A stretch of 64,000 bases of DNA from NCBI RefSeq assembly GCF_002209565.1, contig NZ_NJIH01000006.1, positions 372,001 through 436,000 on the forward strand, in the 5' to 3' direction. The translations under genes were made by a program, and so were the position numbers. This DNA comes from Candidimonas nitroreducens. Its GTDB lineage: Bacteria > Pseudomonadota > Gammaproteobacteria > Burkholderiales > Burkholderiaceae_B. The notes under the pieces were generated by a model. It ran no database searches. It was not told where the DNA came from and worked only from the letters and a program-made list of their open reading frames with translations. The first letter of the stretch is position 1, and each line of letters starts with the position of its first letter. Below are positions 37,801 through 49,157 of the stretch, piece after piece.

Positions 37801-37997
37801 CCCCAACCCCGGAGTCCGGCCGCAAAATGCCGAGGTGGCCGCGGCCCCGTGGCCTGCAGCGGCCCTCGGCCGCCCGGCCGCGGCCTCGTACGAGCCGCAA
37901 GGCGATATTTCAGAGGGCGGAACAACAAGCTGTACCCCGGGTGCAGTCCCCCCCGGAGCTTGCCACGTTCACCGCCGCCCGGACATGCGCACCCGGC

Positions 37998-38921
37998 TCA
38001 GGCCAGCTTCCACTCGGTCGTGAAGGCGCGCGGCGCGGTAGCGGTGGATTCGTAGGTGATCGGCTCCCAGGCGTCGCGATGCGCCAACAGCGCGCGCGCG
38101 AGCCGGTTGTTCAGGCTATGGCCCGACTTGCAGGCCACGTAGCGCCCCACCAGCGGCTTGCCGATCAGATACAGGTCACCGATGGCATCCAGGATCTTGT
38201 GCTTGACGAACTCGTCGTCATAGCGCAAGCCGTCGGAATTGAGCACGCGGTATTCGTCCATGACGATCGCGTTGTCCAGGCTGCCGCCGCGCGCCAGGCC
38301 CGCGGCACGCAGCGCCTCGACCTCGCTGACGAAACCGAAGGTACGGGCCCGCGCGATGGTCTTGGTGTAGGAATCTTTGGCGAAATCGACCTCGGCGAAG
38401 TTGGCCGTGGAGTCGATGGCCGGGTGATGGAAATCGATGGCGAACGACAGGGCGAAACCGTCGTAGGGTTCGAGGCGCGCCCATTTCAGGTCGCTGCCTT
38501 CGCCCTCGCGCACCTCGATGGGCTTGAGCACGCGGATGAAGCGCTTGGCCGCGGGCTGCTCTTGCAGGCCGGCCGAGCGCAACAAATACACAAAAGTGCC
38601 GGCGCTGCCATCCATGATGGGCACTTCTTCGGCCGTGAGGTCGACGTGCAGATTGTCGATGCCCAGGCCGGCGAGCGCCGACATGAGGTGCTCGACCGTG
38701 GACACGCGCACATTGCCCTGCTGCAGCACGGACGCCATGCGGGTATCGCCCACTTCGTCGGCACGGGCAGGGAAATCAACGACCTCGGGCAGGTCTACAC
38801 GGTGGAACACAATACCGGTATTGGGCTCGGCCGGTCGCAGCGTGAGTTCGACTCGGCGGCCGGAATGCAGCCCCACCCCCTTGGTACTGATGGGTTTCTG
38901 GATGGTGCGTTGGCGTAACAT
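37998..38921 (-). CDS. lpxC: UDP-3-O-acyl-N-acetylglucosamine deacetylase
   Basis: Zinc deacetylase, the committed step of lipid A synthesis. The 307 residues begin [21 protein letters not shown], the family hallmark. The zinc ligands are His78 (TVEHLM), His241 and Asp245 ([10 protein letters not shown]), and the later KSGHSLNN His is the catalytic base. [12 protein letters not shown] is another conserved block. It follows ftsZ on the same strand after 306 nt containing a GC-rich hairpin, so it may have its own promoter; none was convincing (a TACAAT occurs about 60 nt upstream of the ATG). Confidence 0.97.
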   Translation of the reverse strand: MLRQRTIQKPISTKGVGLHSGRRVELTLRPAEPNTGIVFHRVDLPEVVDFPARADEVGDTRMASVLQQGNVRVSTVEHLMSALAGLGIDNLHVDLTAEEVPIMDGSAGTFVYLLRSAGLQEQPAAKRFIRVLKPIEVREGEGSDLKWARLEPYDGFALSFAIDFHHPAIDSTANFAEVDFAKDSYTKTIARARTFGFVSEVEALRAAGLARGGSLDNAIVMDEYRVLNSDGLRYDDEFVKHKILDAIGDLYLIGKPLVGRYVACKSGHSLNNRLARALLAHRDAWEPITYESTATAPRAFTTEWKLA

Positions 38922-39130
38922 GATGATCGGTCAGTAAGTTTGCGGCTTCGACTTGGCGTAGCGGCGGATGGAAGCATTGTAACAAGAATGGATTTCAAGC
39001 CGCGTAATAGTTGTAAGGCCCAGATACCGCCACGGGCCGAGGCCAACGCTGCCGGCATGGCGCGGCGGCGCACGCCCCCGGGGACATAGGGTTGTGCGCC
39101 GCCGACGGCCGCGGGCTACCAGCAAGGTAT

Positions 39131-39164
39131 TCCGGCGCTGCGAGAGGATCCCGCAGCGCCCGGA
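39131..39164 (-). terminator. hairpin between ftsZ and lpxC
   Basis: TCCGGCGCTGCG pairs with CGCAGCGC-CGGA across a short loop, about 64 nt after the ftsZ stop. No T-run follows, so it could be a weak or factor-dependent end of the dcw transcript or an mRNA-processing hairpin. The rest of this 306-nt gap shows nothing else. Confidence 0.5.
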
Positions 39165-39227
39165 CTACCGTCCGCGCGGCTCCATGTGAGGTTCGTTCCG
39201 GTTACAGAAATGTGCCGGTACTGCCCC

Positions 39228-40400
39228 TCAATCGGCCTGCTTGCGCAGGAAGGCCGGAATGTCGAAGTGATCCATGCCGGCGGTCTCCAGCGCCCGCACC
39301 TGGGCCGAAGCCTGGCTGCGCGGGTTGCGGATCACGGCGGGCACGTCCGAATTGGCAAAGCCGCCCATCAGAGGCATGTTGTCGGTGCCGGTACGATATG
39401 CCTCGTTGGTGGCCACCAGCTGCGGACGGCTGGCCATGGCTTCGTGACGGCCCAGGCCGGTCGCCACCACGGTCACGCGCAGGTTCTCGCCCATGGACTC
39501 GTCGTAGGCCGTGCCGAAGATGACGGTGGCGTCTTCGGCGGCATAGCTGCGGATGGTGTCCATGATTTCGCGCGTCTCGCGCATCTTGAGGCTGCCGCGG
39601 CTGGCGGTGATGTTGACCAGCATGCCACGCGCACCGTGCAGATCCACGCCCTCGAGCAGTGGGCACGCAATGGCGCGCTCGGCGGCCACGCGGGCCCGGT
39701 CGGCACCGGCGGCGATCGAGGTGCCCATCATGGCCTGGCCCTGCTCGCCCATGATCGTCTTGACGTCCTCGAAGTCGACGTTGATGTTGCCCTCGACATT
39801 GATGATCTCGGCGATCCCGGCGCAGGCGCTGTGCAGCACGTCGTCGGCGGACTTGAAGCAGTCCTCTTGCGTGGCGTCGTCGTCCATCAGCTCGTACAGG
39901 TTTTCATTGAGCACTACGATCAGCGAGTGCACGTGCTTGGACAGTTCGGCGATGCCCTCTTCGGCCATCTTCAGGCGCTTGGTGCCTTCGAAGGAGAAGG
40001 GCTTGGTGACCACGCCGACGGTGAGTATGCCCAGCTCCTTGGCCACTTCGGCCACCACGGGGCCCGCGCCGGTGCCGGTGCCGCCGCCCATGCCGGCGGT
40101 GATGAACACCATATTGGCGCCATTGAGCGCGGCACGGATTTCCTCACGCGCGGTCTCGGCCGCGGCACGGCCCTGTTCGGGCTTGGCGCCGGCGCCCAGG
40201 CCGGTGCGGCCCAGGCGGATCTGCACCGGGGCCTCGGTAGTGACCAGCGCCTGAGCGTCGGTATTGGCGCACACGAACTCCACTCCGTTCACGCCGGAAC
40301 GGATCATGTGGGCCACGGCGTTGCCGCCGGCGCCGCCGACACCTACGACTTTGATCACGGTGCCGTTGGCATTGCTGTCGAGCATTTCGAAATTCATCAT
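39228..40400 (-). CDS. ftsZ: cell division protein FtsZ
   Basis: Tubulin-like GTPase that polymerises into the division ring. The 390 residues include GVGGAGGNAV near the N terminus, the tubulin signature GGGTGTG (105-111), the T7-loop NVDFEDV, and the C-terminal interaction peptide DIPAFLRKQAD that binds FtsA and other partners. Two adjacent ATG codons (40400 and 40397) are possible; GGAG lies 6 nt before the first. A frame start at 40415 is less likely. A 275-nt gap separates it from ftsA, unusually wide for this operon, and leaves room for a separate promoter. Confidence 0.97.
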   Translation of the reverse strand: MMNFEMLDSNANGTVIKVVGVGGAGGNAVAHMIRSGVNGVEFVCANTDAQALVTTEAPVQIRLGRTGLGAGAKPEQGRAAAETAREEIRAALNGANMVFITAGMGGGTGTGAGPVVAEVAKELGILTVGVVTKPFSFEGTKRLKMAEEGIAELSKHVHSLIVVLNENLYELMDDDATQEDCFKSADDVLHSACAGIAEIINVEGNINVDFEDVKTIMGEQGQAMMGTSIAAGADRARVAAERAIACPLLEGVDLHGARGMLVNITASRGSLKMRETREIMDTIRSYAAEDATVIFGTAYDESMGENLRVTVVATGLGRHEAMASRPQLVATNEAYRTGTDNMPLMGGFANSDVPAVIRNPRSQASAQVRALETAGMDHFDIPAFLRKQAD

Positions 40401-40675
40401 GACTGACTCCCTCACATTTCCTGAAAACGATTAAAGCGTTGATTTCCCCAAGTACTGCCTGTACTGCCGGGAATCGCTTCAAAGAAGATGCCAGCCGTGC
40501 TCGCACCAGATTTGAAACGCCTCCCGCGTGGCCGATCCGCCTGCTTCATGAGCCAACGCACCAGACACTGGACGGGATCCGAAAGCCACCCGCCCCAAAG
40601 AACCCCCGGAACCGGCCCGGCACACGGCGCCGCAAAAAGCTGCGACGACCTTGCTCCGCACAGATTCCCGGCGTC

Positions 40676-41902
40676 CTAATTCATGAACCACTCCTTCATC
40701 CTGGACAACAGAGTCTTGAAACTCCCTTTTTGTTGCGCGACCTTGCGGCCGCGGGCGCGCTGCACACGGGCCTCGGACAACAGGCCCATCACAGTGGAAA
40801 AACGCGGATTGCGCATTACGTCGGCCAGGCTGCCCTCGTAGTCGGGCACGGCCACCCGCACCGGCTTGAGGAACACGTCCTCGGCCAATTCGACGATGCC
40901 CGGCATCAGCGCCGTGCCGCCGGTGAGCACCACGCCGGAGGCCAGCAGGTCTTCATAGCCGGACTCGCGCACGATCTGCTGCACGAAGGTGAATAGCTCT
41001 TCGATGCGCGGCTCGATCACGGCGCCCAGCGCCTGGCGCTTGACCTGGCGGTTGGGCCGGTCGCCCAGCCCGGGCACTTCCACATATTCTTCGGCGCTGG
41101 CCAGCACCTGCTTGGCGATGCCGAAGCGCAGCTTGATCTCTTCGGCATCCGGCGTGGGCGTGCGCAGCATCGCCGCGATGTCGCTGGTGATCTGGTCGCC
41201 GGCGATGGGCACCACCGCGGTGTGGCGGATCGCCCCGCCGGTATAGATGGCGATGTCGGTGGTGCCGCCGCCGATGTCGACCAGCACCACGCCCAGCTCT
41301 TTCTCGTCGGCGGTCAGGCACGCCAGGCTCGAGGCCAGCGGCTGCAGGATCAAGTCCTGCACCTCCAGGCCGCAGCGGCGCACGCACTTGACGATGTTCT
41401 GCGCCGCGCTGACCGCTCCGGTGACGATGTGCACGCGCACTTCCAGGCGCAGGCCGCTCATGCCTATGGGCTCGCGGATGTCTTCCTGCGAGTCGACGAT
41501 GAACTCCTGCGTCAGCACGTGCAGCACCTGCTGGTCGGTGGGGATGTTCACCGCCTTGGCGGTCTCGATCACGCGCGCGACATCGGTGGCGGTGACTTCC
41601 TTGTCCTTGACCGCCACCATGCCGCTGGAATTGAAGCTGGTGATGTGGCTGCCGGCGATCCCCGTGTACACCTCGCGGATCTTGCAGTCGGCCATCAGCT
41701 CGGCCTCTTCCAGCGCGCGCTGGATGGAATTCACGGTCGACTCGATATTGACCACCACGCCCTTGCGCATGCCCTGGGACTCGTGCTGGCCCAGGCCGAG
41801 CACTTCGAAACGTCCTTCCGGCAGTATTTCGGCCACTACGGCCACCACCTTGCTGGTGCCTATATCGAGTGCAACGATCAGATCCTTGATGTCACGGGTC
41901 AT
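40676..41902 (-). CDS. ftsA: cell division protein FtsA
   Basis: Actin-like ATPase tethering FtsZ to the membrane. The 408 residues contain the phosphate-binding VALDIGTSKVVAVVAE at the N terminus, VVLVDIGGGTTDIAIYTGGAIRHT, and VVLTGGTALMPGIVELAE. The C-terminal amphipathic membrane-targeting helix is TLLSRMKEWFMN. ATG 41902 was chosen because the conserved N terminus starts there; the frame stays open 44 codons upstream into ftsQ. The gap to ftsQ is 7 nt. Confidence 0.97.
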   Translation of the reverse strand: MTRDIKDLIVALDIGTSKVVAVVAEILPEGRFEVLGLGQHESQGMRKGVVVNIESTVNSIQRALEEAELMADCKIREVYTGIAGSHITSFNSSGMVAVKDKEVTATDVARVIETAKAVNIPTDQQVLHVLTQEFIVDSQEDIREPIGMSGLRLEVRVHIVTGAVSAAQNIVKCVRRCGLEVQDLILQPLASSLACLTADEKELGVVLVDIGGGTTDIAIYTGGAIRHTAVVPIAGDQITSDIAAMLRTPTPDAEEIKLRFGIAKQVLASAEEYVEVPGLGDRPNRQVKRQALGAVIEPRIEELFTFVQQIVRESGYEDLLASGVVLTGGTALMPGIVELAEDVFLKPVRVAVPDYEGSLADVMRNPRFSTVMGLLSEARVQRARGRKVAQQKGSFKTLLSRMKEWFMN

Positions 41903-41909
41903 GGTTTTT

Positions 41910-42701
41910 CTATTTGCTAGGAGTATGGGAAACAGGGGCCAACATAATGGCGAAGCCGTTGGAATAACGTAAATCGGCACTGCGCACGGTACGCCCGTCG
42001 AGCCGCCGCAGCAGCGCCGGCCAGGCGCGGACAAAGCGCTCGATGCGGGCGGCGAAAGGCAGCGCCCCGGAACGTCCGTGAGGGTCGGCCACGTCGGCGG
42101 CCGGGTCGCGGCCCAGATTCATCCGCAAGCCGTTGGACAGATCCACGTCCCAGGCATAGCGCGGGCTGAGGTTGATCCGGGTGACGCGCAGATTCAGCGG
42201 CGCAAGCCAGCGCGCCAGTTCCGCGTAGCGCTGCACCACCAGGCGCTCGGACAGATCGGGGCCATAAAAATGCGGCAACTGGGCATCGTCGGGCAGCTCA
42301 CCCTGGTTGGCGCTGAATGCCTCGCCCCAGGTATTAATGAGCTGGTTTTCGTTCCACAATGCCAAGGGCTGCTGCTCTTCGATTTTGACCCGCAAGGCAT
42401 CGGGCCAGACGCGCCGGATCTGCACGTGGCGCACCCAGGGCACGGTTTCGAGCAGCTTGCGCGTGTCGTTCAAATTAACAGTGAAGAAATTCCCCACCAG
42501 CCTGCCCGCTATTGTCGCCCGGACGCTGGCGGCAGAGACGTAATTCAATGTATCGGCCTGCATCGGTTCTATCTCGATGCGATCGATCGTGAAATAAGGA
42601 CGCTGCACGACCCAGGCCAACACGCCCGCGATCATTGCCGCCACGGCCAGTACGGCCAGCGAATTGGCAATGAAGTTGGTCAGGCGGGCGTCGTTGAACA
42701 C
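41910..42701 (-). CDS. ftsQ: cell division protein FtsQ
   Basis: Bitopic divisome protein bridging early and late components with FtsB and FtsL. The 263 residues show a short cytoplasmic tail, one transmembrane helix (about residues 13-32, LAVLAVAAMIAGVLAWVV), a POTRA domain (from about YFTIDRIEIEP) and a beta domain (LRVKIEEQQPLALWN). The start is GTG 42701 with GGAGGTG 5-6 nt upstream, itself the end of the 12-codon frame described below. ddl, which usually precedes ftsQ, is absent. Confidence 0.94.
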   Translation of the reverse strand: MFNDARLTNFIANSLAVLAVAAMIAGVLAWVVQRPYFTIDRIEIEPMQADTLNYVSAASVRATIAGRLVGNFFTVNLNDTRKLLETVPWVRHVQIRRVWPDALRVKIEEQQPLALWNENQLINTWGEAFSANQGELPDDAQLPHFYGPDLSERLVVQRYAELARWLAPLNLRVTRINLSPRYAWDVDLSNGLRMNLGRDPAADVADPHGRSGALPFAARIERFVRAWPALLRRLDGRTVRSADLRYSNGFAIMLAPVSHTPSK

Positions 42702-42703
42702 GC

Positions 42704-42742
42704 TTACACCTCCGCCTTGCGATGTACCGTGGAAACGCTCAT
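42704..42742 (-). other. 12-codon frame between murC and ftsQ (possible ddl remnant)
   Basis: The ATG at 42742 overlaps the murC TGA as ATGA and reads [12 protein letters not shown] before TAA. Its last codons form the ribosome-binding site of ftsQ (GGAGGTG). In most relatives the ddl start overlaps murC in exactly this way, so the frame may be the scar of a ddl deletion that kept the start codon and the ftsQ ribosome-binding site. Whether the peptide is made is unknown. It could be a leader that keeps ribosomes flowing from murC into ftsQ. Confidence 0.55.
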
Positions 42743-44145
42743 GCCAGCTCCCCCACTTGCGCGGGCACGCGGCTGATGGAGCCGGCGCCCATGACGACCA
42801 CCACGTCGCCGTCGCGCACGAAGCCCAGAATGGCTTGTGGCAGCTCGGCGACGTCTTCCACGAACAGCGGCTCGACCTTGCCCGCCACGCGGATAGCCCG
42901 CGCCAGCGCGCGGCCGTCGGCCGCCACCAGCGGCGCCTCGCCGGCCGCGTAGACCTCGGTCAGCAGCACGGCGTCGGCCGAGCCGAGCACGCGCACGAAG
43001 TCCTCGAAGCAATCGCGCGTGCGGGTGTAGCGGTGCGGCTGGAAAGCCAGCACGATGCGGCGCTGCGGCCAGGCGCCGCGCGCCGCCGCCAGGGTCGCGG
43101 CCATCTCCACCGGATGATGGCCGTAGTCGTCGATCAGGGTGAAGGCGCCGCCGCCCGCAGCGGCCGGCACCGGAAATTCGCCCACCTGGGTGAAGCGCCG
43201 GCCGACGCCGTTGAAGGCGGCCAGCGCCTGCGCGATGGCCGCGTCGGGCACGCCCAGCTCGGTGGCCACGGCAATCGCCGCCAGCGAATTGAGTACGTTG
43301 TGCACGCCGGGCAGGTTCAGCGTAATGGGCAGCTCCGGCAGCATCCCTGCGGGGCCGCGGCGCTGCACCGTGAAGCGCATGCGTGTGGCCTCGGCCTGCA
43401 CGCCCACCGCCCGCACCTGTGCCTCGGCGTTCAGGCCGTAGGTCGTGACGGGCCGCGACACGAAGGGAATGATCTCGCGCACATTGGCGTCGTCGCTGCA
43501 CAGCACCGCGCTGCCGTAGAAAGGCAGTTTGTGCGTGAACTCTATGAAGGCACTCTTGAGCCGCGCCACGTCATGGCCGTAGGTGTCCATGTGATCGGCG
43601 TCGATATTGGTCACGATCGCCATCACCGGCAACAGGTTCAGGAAGGAAGCGTCCGACTCGTCGGCCTCGACCACGATGAACTCGCCCTGCCCCAGGCGCG
43701 CGTTGGCGCCGGCCGAATTCAGCCGCCCGCCGATGACGAAGGTCGGATCCAGGCCGCCGCCGGCCAGCACGCTGGCCACCAGGCTGGTGGTCGTGGTCTT
43801 GCCGTGCGTGCCGGCCACGGCGATGCCGCGCTTCAGGCGCATCAGCTCGGTAAGCATCAGGGCGCGCGGCACCACCGGAATGTGCGCAGCGCGCGCCGCC
43901 AGCACCTCGGGGTTGTCGGCCTTGACCGCCGTGGAGGTGACGATCGCCCCTACGCCCTGTATGTTCCGCGCGTCGTGGCCGATGGAGATGCGCGCCCCCA
44001 GGCCGGCCAGGCGGCGCGTCACGGCGGACTCCTGGATGTCCGAACCGCTGATGGCATAGCCCAGGTTGAGCATCACCTCGGCGATGCCGCTCATGCCCGA
44101 CCCGCCTATACCGACGAAATGGATGCTCTGTATCCGGTGCTTCAT
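42739..44145 (-). CDS. murC: UDP-N-acetylmuramate--L-alanine ligase
   Basis: Adds L-Ala to UDP-MurNAc, first of the Mur ligases. The 468 residues contain [17 protein letters not shown] at the N terminus, the ATP-binding [22 protein letters not shown] and [16 protein letters not shown] 44145 has GGAGG 5 nt upstream and overlaps the murG stop by 4 nt (ATGA). The open frame upstream to 44502 is antisense-like low complexity. It is followed by the 12-codon frame and then ftsQ. Confidence 0.96.
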   Translation of the reverse strand: MKHRIQSIHFVGIGGSGMSGIAEVMLNLGYAISGSDIQESAVTRRLAGLGARISIGHDARNIQGVGAIVTSTAVKADNPEVLAARAAHIPVVPRALMLTELMRLKRGIAVAGTHGKTTTTSLVASVLAGGGLDPTFVIGGRLNSAGANARLGQGEFIVVEADESDASFLNLLPVMAIVTNIDADHMDTYGHDVARLKSAFIEFTHKLPFYGSAVLCSDDANVREIIPFVSRPVTTYGLNAEAQVRAVGVQAEATRMRFTVQRRGPAGMLPELPITLNLPGVHNVLNSLAAIAVATELGVPDAAIAQALAAFNGVGRRFTQVGEFPVPAAAGGGAFTLIDDYGHHPVEMAATLAAARGAWPQRRIVLAFQPHRYTRTRDCFEDFVRVLGSADAVLLTEVYAAGEAPLVAADGRALARAIRVAGKVEPLFVEDVAELPQAILGFVRDGDVVVVMGAGSISRVPAQVGELA

Positions 44146-45221
44146 GCCGGCCTCCTCAATACCTGCTCGCAAGCATCGGCTATCTGTTGTGTCGCGCTGA
44201 GGCACGCGTGCTCGTGAGCATGCTCGGCCACCGCGGCCAGTTCCGCACGGCTGCGCTCGCGCAGCCATTGCGCCAGCCATGCGGCCGACAAGCCGGCCTG
44301 CGCCTGCAGCCACGCGCCGTGGCAATCGCTCAGGTAGCGCGCATTGGCCGTCTGGTGATCGTCGATGGCGTGCGGCAGCGGCACGAACAGCGCCGCCACG
44401 CCTACCGCCGCCACCTCGGCCACCGTCATGGCGCCGGCGCGGCAGATCAGCAGGTCGGCCCGCGCCAGGGCCGCCGCCATGTCGTCGATGAAGGCATGGC
44501 ACTCGGCCCGTACGCCGGCACGCGCGTAGGTTTCGCGCAGCACCGCCAGGTGCTGTTCGCCGGCCTGGTGCACGACCTCGGGCCGCTCGCTTTCGGCCAG
44601 CATGCCCAAGGCCTGCGGCACGATCTCGTTGAGCACCCGGGCACCCAGGCTGCCGCCCACCACCAGCAGGCGCAGCGGCCCGCTGCGCCCCGCATAGCGC
44701 TGCTGCGCGGGAGGCACTTGCGCCAGGCTGGCACGTACCGGGTTGCCGACCATGATGGCGCCCGGCAGGGCGCCTGGGAATCCCACCAGCACCTTGCTGG
44801 CGAGCCGCGCCAGCCAGCGGTTGGCGGTGCCCGCCACGGCGTTTTGCTCATGCACCACCAGGGGCACGCGGCGCAAAGCCGCCACCAGGCCGCCCGGGAA
44901 GGCCACATAGCCGCCCATGCCCAGAACCACGTCGGGCCGGGCCCGGCGCAGGCACGCGGCCGCCTGCCAGCAGGCGCGCAACAGCGTGAACGGCAGCTTC
45001 AGCAGCGCCGCCGGCCCCTTGCCGCGTACTCCGCCGAAACGCAGCGGCAGCAGCTCGAAACCCTGGGGCGGCACCAGCCGCCCTTCCATGCGGCCGGGGT
45101 GTCCCAGCCAGAACACCCGCCAGCCGCGCGCACGCATCTCGTGAGCCACCGCCAGGCCGGGCATGATGTGCCCGCCGGTGCCGCCGGCCATGATGAGTAC
45201 GGTGTGCTGCGCTGTGCTCAT
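44142..45221 (-). CDS. murG: UDP-GlcNAc:lipid I N-acetylglucosaminyltransferase
   Basis: Peripheral membrane GT28 enzyme converting lipid I to lipid II. The 359 residues begin with the glycine-rich [19 protein letters not shown] and include [38 protein letters not shown], and the C-terminal UDP-binding [31 protein letters not shown] (shown in part). The start overlaps ftsW by 4 nt and the stop overlaps murC by 4 nt. Confidence 0.96.
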   Translation of the reverse strand: MSTAQHTVLIMAGGTGGHIMPGLAVAHEMRARGWRVFWLGHPGRMEGRLVPPQGFELLPLRFGGVRGKGPAALLKLPFTLLRACWQAAACLRRARPDVVLGMGGYVAFPGGLVAALRRVPLVVHEQNAVAGTANRWLARLASKVLVGFPGALPGAIMVGNPVRASLAQVPPAQQRYAGRSGPLRLLVVGGSLGARVLNEIVPQALGMLAESERPEVVHQAGEQHLAVLRETYARAGVRAECHAFIDDMAAALARADLLICRAGAMTVAEVAAVGVAALFVPLPHAIDDHQTANARYLSDCHGAWLQAQAGLSAAWLAQWLRERSRAELAAVAEHAHEHACLSATQQIADACEQVLRRPA

Positions 45222-46411
45222 GTGCGCTTACCCCGCATCAGATTGCGATTCTCGAAATCCACCCGCAGCAGCAGGGCAATCGCGCACAGGTTCATCACAA
45301 TGCCCGAGCCGCCGTAGCTCACCATGGGCAGCGTCAGGCCCTTGGTGGGCAGCAGGCCCACGCACACGCCGATATTGATGAAGGTCTGCACCCCGAACCA
45401 CAGGGCAACCCCTTGCGCCACCAGCCCGTTGAAGATGCGTTCCATGGCAATCGCCTGACGGCCGATGTCGAAACCGCGCCAGATCAGGAAGGCGAAGACC
45501 GCGATCAGGCACACCAGGCCGACAAAACCCAGCTCCTCGCCGATCACGGCAACGATGAAGTCGGTATGCGCTTCGGGCAGGTAGTGCAGCTTCTCGATGC
45601 TGGCGCCCAGGCCCACGCCGAACCATTCGCCGCGGCCCAGGGCGATCAATGAATGCGACAGCTGATAGGCGCTGCCGTAGGCATTGTCGGGATTCCACGG
45701 ATCCAGATAGGCGAACAGCCGCTCGCGCCGCCACGGGGACAGCCAGATCAGCATCAGGAAGCTGCCCATCATAATGGCCAACAGCGCCGAAAACAGCTTG
45801 CCGTTGATGCCGCCGATGAAAAGTATGCCCACGGCGATGGCCACGATGACCATGAAAGCGCCCAGATCCGGTTCCAGCAGCACCACCATGCCGACCGCGG
45901 CCAGGGCGCAGGACATGGGCAGGAAGCCGCGCACGAAATTGTGCATGTGCTGCTGCTTGCGCACCGTGTAATCGGCCGCATACAACAGAATGGTGATCTT
46001 CATCAGCTCGGATGGCTGGAAGTTCAGCGGCCCCAGCGGCAGCCAGCGGCGTGCGCCATTGACCTCGCGGCCTATGCCGGGCACCAGCACCACCAGCAGG
46101 AACACCAGGCTCACCAGCATCAGCGGCATGGCGTACTTCTGCCAGACGCTCATGGGTATGCTCAGCACCACGGCCGAGCACAGCAGGCCGACGCAGATGA
46201 ACGCGCCGTGGCGCACCACGAAATAGAAGCGGCCATAGCTTTCATAGCGCGGCCCGTCGGCCAGCCCGATCGAGGCCGAATACACCATCAGCAGGCCGAA
46301 CAGCAGCAGCGCCGCGGCCGGAATGATGATCCATACGTCGAAGCTGGCCATGCGGGTGCGGCCGGGCCGCACGGCGTTGACGCTGGAGGTAAGATCCGCG
46401 AATACGCTCAT
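45218..46411 (-). CDS. ftsW: SEDS peptidoglycan glycosyltransferase FtsW
   Basis: Integral-membrane polymerase of septal peptidoglycan, working with FtsI. The 397 residues form about ten membrane helices. SEDS landmarks are [21 protein letters not shown], the catalytic-Asp region near [12 protein letters not shown], and the C-terminal [22 protein letters not shown]. Overlaps murD (upstream) and murG (downstream) by 4 nt each. Confidence 0.96.
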   Translation of the reverse strand: MSVFADLTSSVNAVRPGRTRMASFDVWIIIPAAALLLFGLLMVYSASIGLADGPRYESYGRFYFVVRHGAFICVGLLCSAVVLSIPMSVWQKYAMPLMLVSLVFLLVVLVPGIGREVNGARRWLPLGPLNFQPSELMKITILLYAADYTVRKQQHMHNFVRGFLPMSCALAAVGMVVLLEPDLGAFMVIVAIAVGILFIGGINGKLFSALLAIMMGSFLMLIWLSPWRRERLFAYLDPWNPDNAYGSAYQLSHSLIALGRGEWFGVGLGASIEKLHYLPEAHTDFIVAVIGEELGFVGLVCLIAVFAFLIWRGFDIGRQAIAMERIFNGLVAQGVALWFGVQTFINIGVCVGLLPTKGLTLPMVSYGGSGIVMNLCAIALLLRVDFENRNLMRGKRT

Positions 46412-47988
46412 TCCATCTCCCCTTCATCCAGCGCCAGTTCCTGCACGGCGGCCACGAAGGCCTGGGCGCGGTGGGCGTAGTTGCGGAACATGTCCATGCT
46501 GGCGCAGGCCGGCGACAGCAGCACCACGTCGCCGGGCTGCGCCAGTTCGAAACCGCGCCGCACCGCCTGCTCCAGGGTGTCGGCCCGCTCGGCCGACACG
46601 CCGGCCGGCTCCAGCGCCTGGGCGATGGCGGGGCCGTCGCGGCCGATCAGCACCACGGCCCTGGCATGCTGCGCCGCGGCGCGCGCCAGCGGCGCGAAAT
46701 CCTGGCCCTTGCCCAGGCCGCCGGCGATCAGCACCACCTTGCGGCCCAGGCCTTCCAGGCCGGCCACGGTGGCGCCCACGTTGGTGCCCTTGCTGTCTTC
46801 GACGAAATCGACGCCGGCGATACTGCGCACGAACTCGACCCGATGCGGCTCGCCGCGATAATCGCGCAGCGCCGGCAGCACATCGGCCCAGCGCAGCCCG
46901 GCGGCACGCGCCAGCGCCAGCGCCGCCAGCGCATTCAGCACATTGTGCAGGCCCCGCACCCGCAGGGCGTCGGCCGGCATCAGCCGCGTCAGGCGGCCCG
47001 GGTGGCGCGGCAGCGGAATCTGCGCCTGCCCGCGGCGCCGCTTGGGCGCGGCCGGCAGGTCGAAATCCAGCAATTCGGCAACCGCCAGCCAGCGCACGTC
47101 ATGGCTGGCATCCAGGCCCAGGTCGCCGTCCAGCTCGGGCACGCCGCGGCCGAAAGTACGTACCGAAGCGGCCGCCGGATCGTCCACCATGACGACCACC
47201 AGCGGGTCGTCGCGGTTGATGACGGCAACACGCGCCATCTTCAGCAGGCGCGCCTTGGCGGCCTGGTATGCCTGCATCGAGCCGTGCCAGTCCAGGTGAT
47301 CCTGCGTCACATTCAAGACCGCGGCGGCATCGGCGCGCAGGCTGCGGGTGGATTCGATCTGGAAGCTGGACAGCTCCAGCACCCAGGCATCGGGCAGTTC
47401 GCCACTGGCCAGCGCATCGCGCAGGGCCGCCAGGGCGGCCGGGCTGATGTTGCCGGCCGCGCGGGCGCGCAGGCCGGCGGCCTGGCACATCTGCCGCGTC
47501 ATGGCGGTGACCGTGGTCTTGCCATTGGTGCCGGTAACCGCCAGCACCTTGGGCTGGTAGCCCTGCTCGGCCATGTCATTCAAGGCCCGCGCGAACAGTT
47601 CGATTTCCCCGATCACCTCGATGCCGCGCTGCGCGGCCTGCGCCAGGAATGACCGCACCGGTTCCTGCAGCGGCGACAGCCCCGGGCTGATGACGACGCT
47701 GCGCACGCCGTCCAGCGCGGCGGCATCCAGCGCCGATTCGCCGTAGCGGCAATCGGCCCCCGGAGCGCCGGCCGCCGGAATGCCGGCCGCCGGGTCGCCG
47801 GCCGCCACGCCCTGCAATTGCTCTTGCAGGGCCGCCCAGCCGGGCGGCTGTTCGCGGGTGTCGACCAGGCGCAGACGCGCGCCACGGTCGGCGCACCACA
47901 GCGCCGCGGCCGCGCCGGTCTCCCCCAGTCCCAGAATCAGAACCAGCGGATTGTCGGCCAGCGAGGGGAAAGTGAAATTCGTGTTCAT
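46408..47988 (-). CDS. murD: UDP-N-acetylmuramoyl-L-alanine--D-glutamate ligase
   Basis: Adds D-Glu to the muramyl precursor. The 526 residues exceed E. coli MurD (438). Extra Ala/Gly-rich loops are visible at about residues 60-75 ([15 protein letters not shown]) and an Arg-rich stretch around [18 protein letters not shown]. Core motifs are intact: [35 protein letters not shown] and [18 protein letters not shown] 47988 overlaps the mraY stop by 4 nt; the long frame upstream lies inside mraY and is not used. Confidence 0.95.
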   Translation of the reverse strand: MNTNFTFPSLADNPLVLILGLGETGAAAALWCADRGARLRLVDTREQPPGWAALQEQLQGVAAGDPAAGIPAAGAPGADCRYGESALDAAALDGVRSVVISPGLSPLQEPVRSFLAQAAQRGIEVIGEIELFARALNDMAEQGYQPKVLAVTGTNGKTTVTAMTRQMCQAAGLRARAAGNISPAALAALRDALASGELPDAWVLELSSFQIESTRSLRADAAAVLNVTQDHLDWHGSMQAYQAAKARLLKMARVAVINRDDPLVVVMVDDPAAASVRTFGRGVPELDGDLGLDASHDVRWLAVAELLDFDLPAAPKRRRGQAQIPLPRHPGRLTRLMPADALRVRGLHNVLNALAALALARAAGLRWADVLPALRDYRGEPHRVEFVRSIAGVDFVEDSKGTNVGATVAGLEGLGRKVVLIAGGLGKGQDFAPLARAAAQHARAVVLIGRDGPAIAQALEPAGVSAERADTLEQAVRRGFELAQPGDVVLLSPACASMDMFRNYAHRAQAFVAAVQELALDEGEME

Positions 47989-49157
47989 CGCAACTTGAGT
48001 GTGGCCAGGCCCAGCAGCACCAGCATCATGGTGATGATCCAGAAACGCACCACCACCTGGGTTTCTTTCCAGCCGCCCACCTCGAAATGATGGTGCAGCG
48101 GCGCCATGCGCAGGATCCTGCGTCCCGTGCCGTAGCGCTTCTTGGTGTATTTGAAATAAGTGACCTGCAGCATCACCGACAGCGTCTCGGCGACGAACAC
48201 GCCGCCCATGATGAACAGTACGATTTCCTGGCGCACGATCACCGCGATGGTGCCCAGCGCGCCACCCAGGGCCAGCGCCCCCACGTCGCCCATGAACACC
48301 TGGGCCGGATAGGCATTGAACCAGAGGAATGCGAGGCCGGCTCCGGCAATGGCGGCGCACAGCACCATCAGCTCAGACGCGCCCGGAATGTACGGAAACA
48401 GCAGATACTTGGAATAATCGACCCGCCCCACCACGTAGGCGAAGATGCCCAGCGCGCTGCCCACCATCACGGTGGGCATGATGGCCAGGCCGTCCAGGCC
48501 GTCGGTCAGATTGACGGCATTGCTGGTGCCCACGATCACGAACCAGGTCAGGGCGGCGAAGCCGAACACGCCCAGCGGGTAGCTGACACTCTTGAAGAAC
48601 GGCACGATCAGGTCGGCGCGCGTGGGCAGCGGCATGGTGAAGCCGCTCATGATCCAGTCGCGGAACAGCGGCCACAGATCGGCGTTGGCGGGAGCGGCCA
48701 CGGCGAAGGTGAGATAGGTCGCGGCGATCACGCCGATCAGTGCCTGCCAGAAAAATTTCCTGCGCGAGGACATGCCTTCGGGGTCGTGGTTGACGACTTT
48801 CTTGTAGTCATCGGCCCAGCCTATCCAGCCGAAGCCGAAAGTCACCAGCAGCACCACCCAGACGAAGCGGTTGGTCCAATCGGCCCACAGCAGCGTGCTG
48901 ACGGCGATGGAAATCAGGATCAGCGCGCCGCCCATGGTCGGAGTGCCATTTTTCTGCAGATGGGACTGCGGCCCATAACTGCGTACGGCCTGGCCGATCT
49001 TCAGCTCGGTCAGCTTGCGAATGACCGCCGGGCCGGCCACCAGGCCGATGAACAGCGCCGTGCCGCAGGCCAGCACGGCCCGGAAGGTGATGTATTCGAA
49101 GACGCCGAAGGCGCGTATGTGCTCGTCGGACAGCCAGCGGGCGATTTCAAGTAGCAT
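47985..49157 (-). CDS. mraY: phospho-N-acetylmuramoyl-pentapeptide-transferase
   Basis: Transfers the muramyl-pentapeptide to undecaprenyl phosphate, making lipid I at the inner membrane. The 390 residues span ten helices. Landmarks are [10 protein letters not shown], the catalytic aspartates in WADDYKK, the [11 protein letters not shown] block, [14 protein letters not shown], and [17 protein letters not shown] 49157 matches the conserved MLLEIARW start; it overlaps the murEF 3' end by 11 nt. Confidence 0.97.
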   Translation of the reverse strand: MLLEIARWLSDEHIRAFGVFEYITFRAVLACGTALFIGLVAGPAVIRKLTELKIGQAVRSYGPQSHLQKNGTPTMGGALILISIAVSTLLWADWTNRFVWVVLLVTFGFGWIGWADDYKKVVNHDPEGMSSRRKFFWQALIGVIAATYLTFAVAAPANADLWPLFRDWIMSGFTMPLPTRADLIVPFFKSVSYPLGVFGFAALTWFVIVGTSNAVNLTDGLDGLAIMPTVMVGSALGIFAYVVGRVDYSKYLLFPYIPGASELMVLCAAIAGAGLAFLWFNAYPAQVFMGDVGALALGGALGTIAVIVRQEIVLFIMGGVFVAETLSVMLQVTYFKYTKKRYGTGRRILRMAPLHHHFEVGGWKETQVVVRFWIITMMLVLLGLATLKLR

